Shown one piece after another: positions 5,614-6,585 of a stretch of 6,585 nt of DNA. The DNA lies in contig JAQBVH010000185.1 of assembly GCA_027623615.1 (NCBI GenBank), positions 1 through 6,585 on the forward strand. The letters run 5' to 3'. The position numbers and the translations under genes are program-made. The first letter of the stretch is position 1; each line of letters starts with the position of its first letter. Under the pieces are notes generated by a model. It was not told the DNA's origin. It saw nothing but the letters and a program-made list of their open reading frames with translations, and searched no databases. The stretch is from Planctomycetota bacterium. GTDB lineage: Bacteria > Planctomycetota > UBA1135 > GCA-002686595.

Positions 5614-6585
5614 CGCACACCTCCGAAGCGCACGCCGCTCAGGTCACTCATCTGGCGCTTCCAGGTCACCAGGTCCTCGGTCGAGAACTTGTTCAGGTGA
5701 TCGTGACCGCAGGCGCGGGCGAGCACCTTCATCAGCTCGGTCGAGGCCGTGAAGAAGTTCTCGAGCTGACGCGCGCTCTTCTCGATCTCGAGGCGCTTGC
5801 GCAGGTCCTCGCGCTGGGTCGCGATCCCCACCGGGCAGTTGTTCGTGTGACAGGCGCGCATGCCGAGGCAGCCGATCGCCTGCAAAGCCGAGTTCGACAC
5901 CGCGATCGCGTCCGCGCCGAGGGCCATGGCCTTCGCGAAGTCCGCGGGGGTGCGCAGGCCGCCGGTGATCACGAGGGTCATCTGGCTGCCCGCGCCGTCG
6001 AGGTGACGCCGCGCCCGGGCGAGCGCCGGGATCGAGGGCACCGAGATGTTGTCGCGGAACAGGAGCGGCGCCGCGCCGGTCCCCCCGCCGCGCCCGTCGA
6101 GGATGACGTAGTCGCAGCCGATCTCCAGGGCGGCGTCCAGGTCCTTCTCCACGTGCTGCGCCGACAGCTTGAAGCCGACCGGAATCCCGCCGGTCCTCTC
6201 GCGCACCTCGGCAGTGAACTCCTGGAACGGCGCCAGGGAGGTCCAGTCCGGGAAGCGCGCTGGCGATACCGCTGATTGCCCCGGCTCGAGGCCACGCACG
6301 GCCGCGATCTTGCCCTGGACCTTGTGCCCGGGCAGGTGCCCACCCGTGCCGGTCTTCGCGCCCTGGCCGCCCTTGAAGTGGAAGGCCTGCACCTTGGCGA
6401 GCTTCTCCCAGCCGAAGCCGAAGCGCGCGGAGGCGAGCTCGTAGAAGTAGCGGCTGTTCTCCGCCTGTTCCTCGGGCAGCATGCCGCCCTCACCGGAGCA
6501 GATGCCGGTCCCCGCCCGCTCGGCGCCCCGCGCCAGGGCGATCTTCGCCTCCTCGGACAACGCACCGAAGCTCATGTCCGACACG
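5610..6585 (-). CDS. FMN-binding glutamate synthase-type domain protein (GltB central/FMN domain), N-terminus outside window
   Basis: Seen: 324 residues open to the right edge, ending at TGA 5610-5612. The first visible codon (6582-6584) is GTG, but it sits within the conserved segment before SDMSFGALSEEA, so it is probably an internal Val and the true start is off the edge. Motifs in order, by visible residue: SFGALS (5-10), the FMN/2-oxoglutarate region GQGAKTGTGGHLPGHKV (73-89), DGRGGGTGAAP (163-173), VITGGLRTPADFAKAMALGAD (205-225, phosphate-binding end of the barrel), and Cys239-x5-Cys245-x4-Cys250 within GMRACHTNNCPVG, the 3Fe-4S ligand set of GltB. It ends about 75 residues after the cluster, without the C-terminal GXGXG beta-helix domain of large GltB. 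This matches the short, archaeal-type glutamate synthase-domain proteins. Such proteins are often labelled glutamate synthase but many lack a glutaminase domain, so true GOGAT activity is uncertain. It overlaps the next gene by 4 bp (GTGA). Confidence 0.92.
   Translation of the reverse strand, partial: VSDMSFGALSEEAKIALARGAERAGTGICSGEGGMLPEEQAENSRYFYELASARFGFGWEKLAKVQAFHFKGGQGAKTGTGGHLPGHKVQGKIAAVRGLEPGQSAVSPARFPDWTSLAPFQEFTAEVRERTGGIPVGFKLSAQHVEKDLDAALEIGCDYVILDGRGGGTGAAPLLFRDNISVPSIPALARARRHLDGAGSQMTLVITGGLRTPADFAKAMALGADAIAVSNSALQAIGCLGMRACHTNNCPVGIATQREDLRKRLEIEKSARQLENFFTASTELMKVLARACGHDHLNKFSTEDLVTWKRQMSDLSGVRFGGVR
5620..5624 (-). promoter_or_regulatory. Shine-Dalgarno site of the Rieske-ThDP gene
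   Basis: On the minus strand GGAGG (5624 down to 5620) lies 6 nt before the GTG at 5613-5611. It supports this non-ATG start and places the ribosome binding site inside the last codons of the upstream glutamate-synthase-like gene. Confidence 0.8.

Overview
The window is GC-rich and densely coding. Its gene content suggests a bacterium of the Planctomycetota or a related heterotrophic lineage, probably from an environmental genome. The main pointer is the large secreted protein at the left, which joins a ThuA-like domain to a 'putative membrane-bound dehydrogenase' propeller. That architecture is typical of Planctomycetes and Verrucomicrobia. The assignment is an inference from gene content, because no rRNA or other marker gene is present.

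Layout: (1) 1-2218, minus strand, is the N-terminal 739 residues of an exported ThuA/dehydrogenase protein; its C-terminus lies beyond the left edge. (2) 2219-2454 is a 236-bp divergent spacer. (3) 2455-3567, plus strand, is a ResA/TlpA-like thioredoxin-fold protein of 370 residues interrupted by one in-frame TGA at 2926-2928. That TGA sits where the first redox cysteine belongs, in a W-A-S-W-(TGA)-G-C context, and a bulged hairpin with a G-rich loop starts 11 nt after it. I read this as a selenoprotein with a bacterial SECIS element, not as two genes or a pseudogene. (4) 3568-3675 is a short convergent spacer with two strong hairpins. (5) 3676-5613, minus strand, is a fusion of an N-terminal Rieske [2Fe-2S] domain to a complete thiamine-diphosphate enzyme of the pyruvate oxidase/acetolactate synthase class. 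(6) 5610-6585, minus strand, is the C-terminal 324 residues of an FMN/iron-sulfur glutamate-synthase-type protein; its start lies beyond the right edge.

Genes 5 and 6 overlap by 4 bp and are very probably co-transcribed and translationally coupled, with the glutamate-synthase-like gene first. Together they would encode a flavin/Fe-S protein and a Rieske/ThDP protein, which suggests a shared electron-transfer pathway whose substrate cannot be named from sequence. The selenoprotein is a single-gene unit and converges on them.

The most notable item is the selenoprotein, which a standard gene caller would split or truncate. The next is the Rieske-ThDP fusion. Several very long open frames antisense to the real genes are a by-product of GC-rich codon use and are not annotated.
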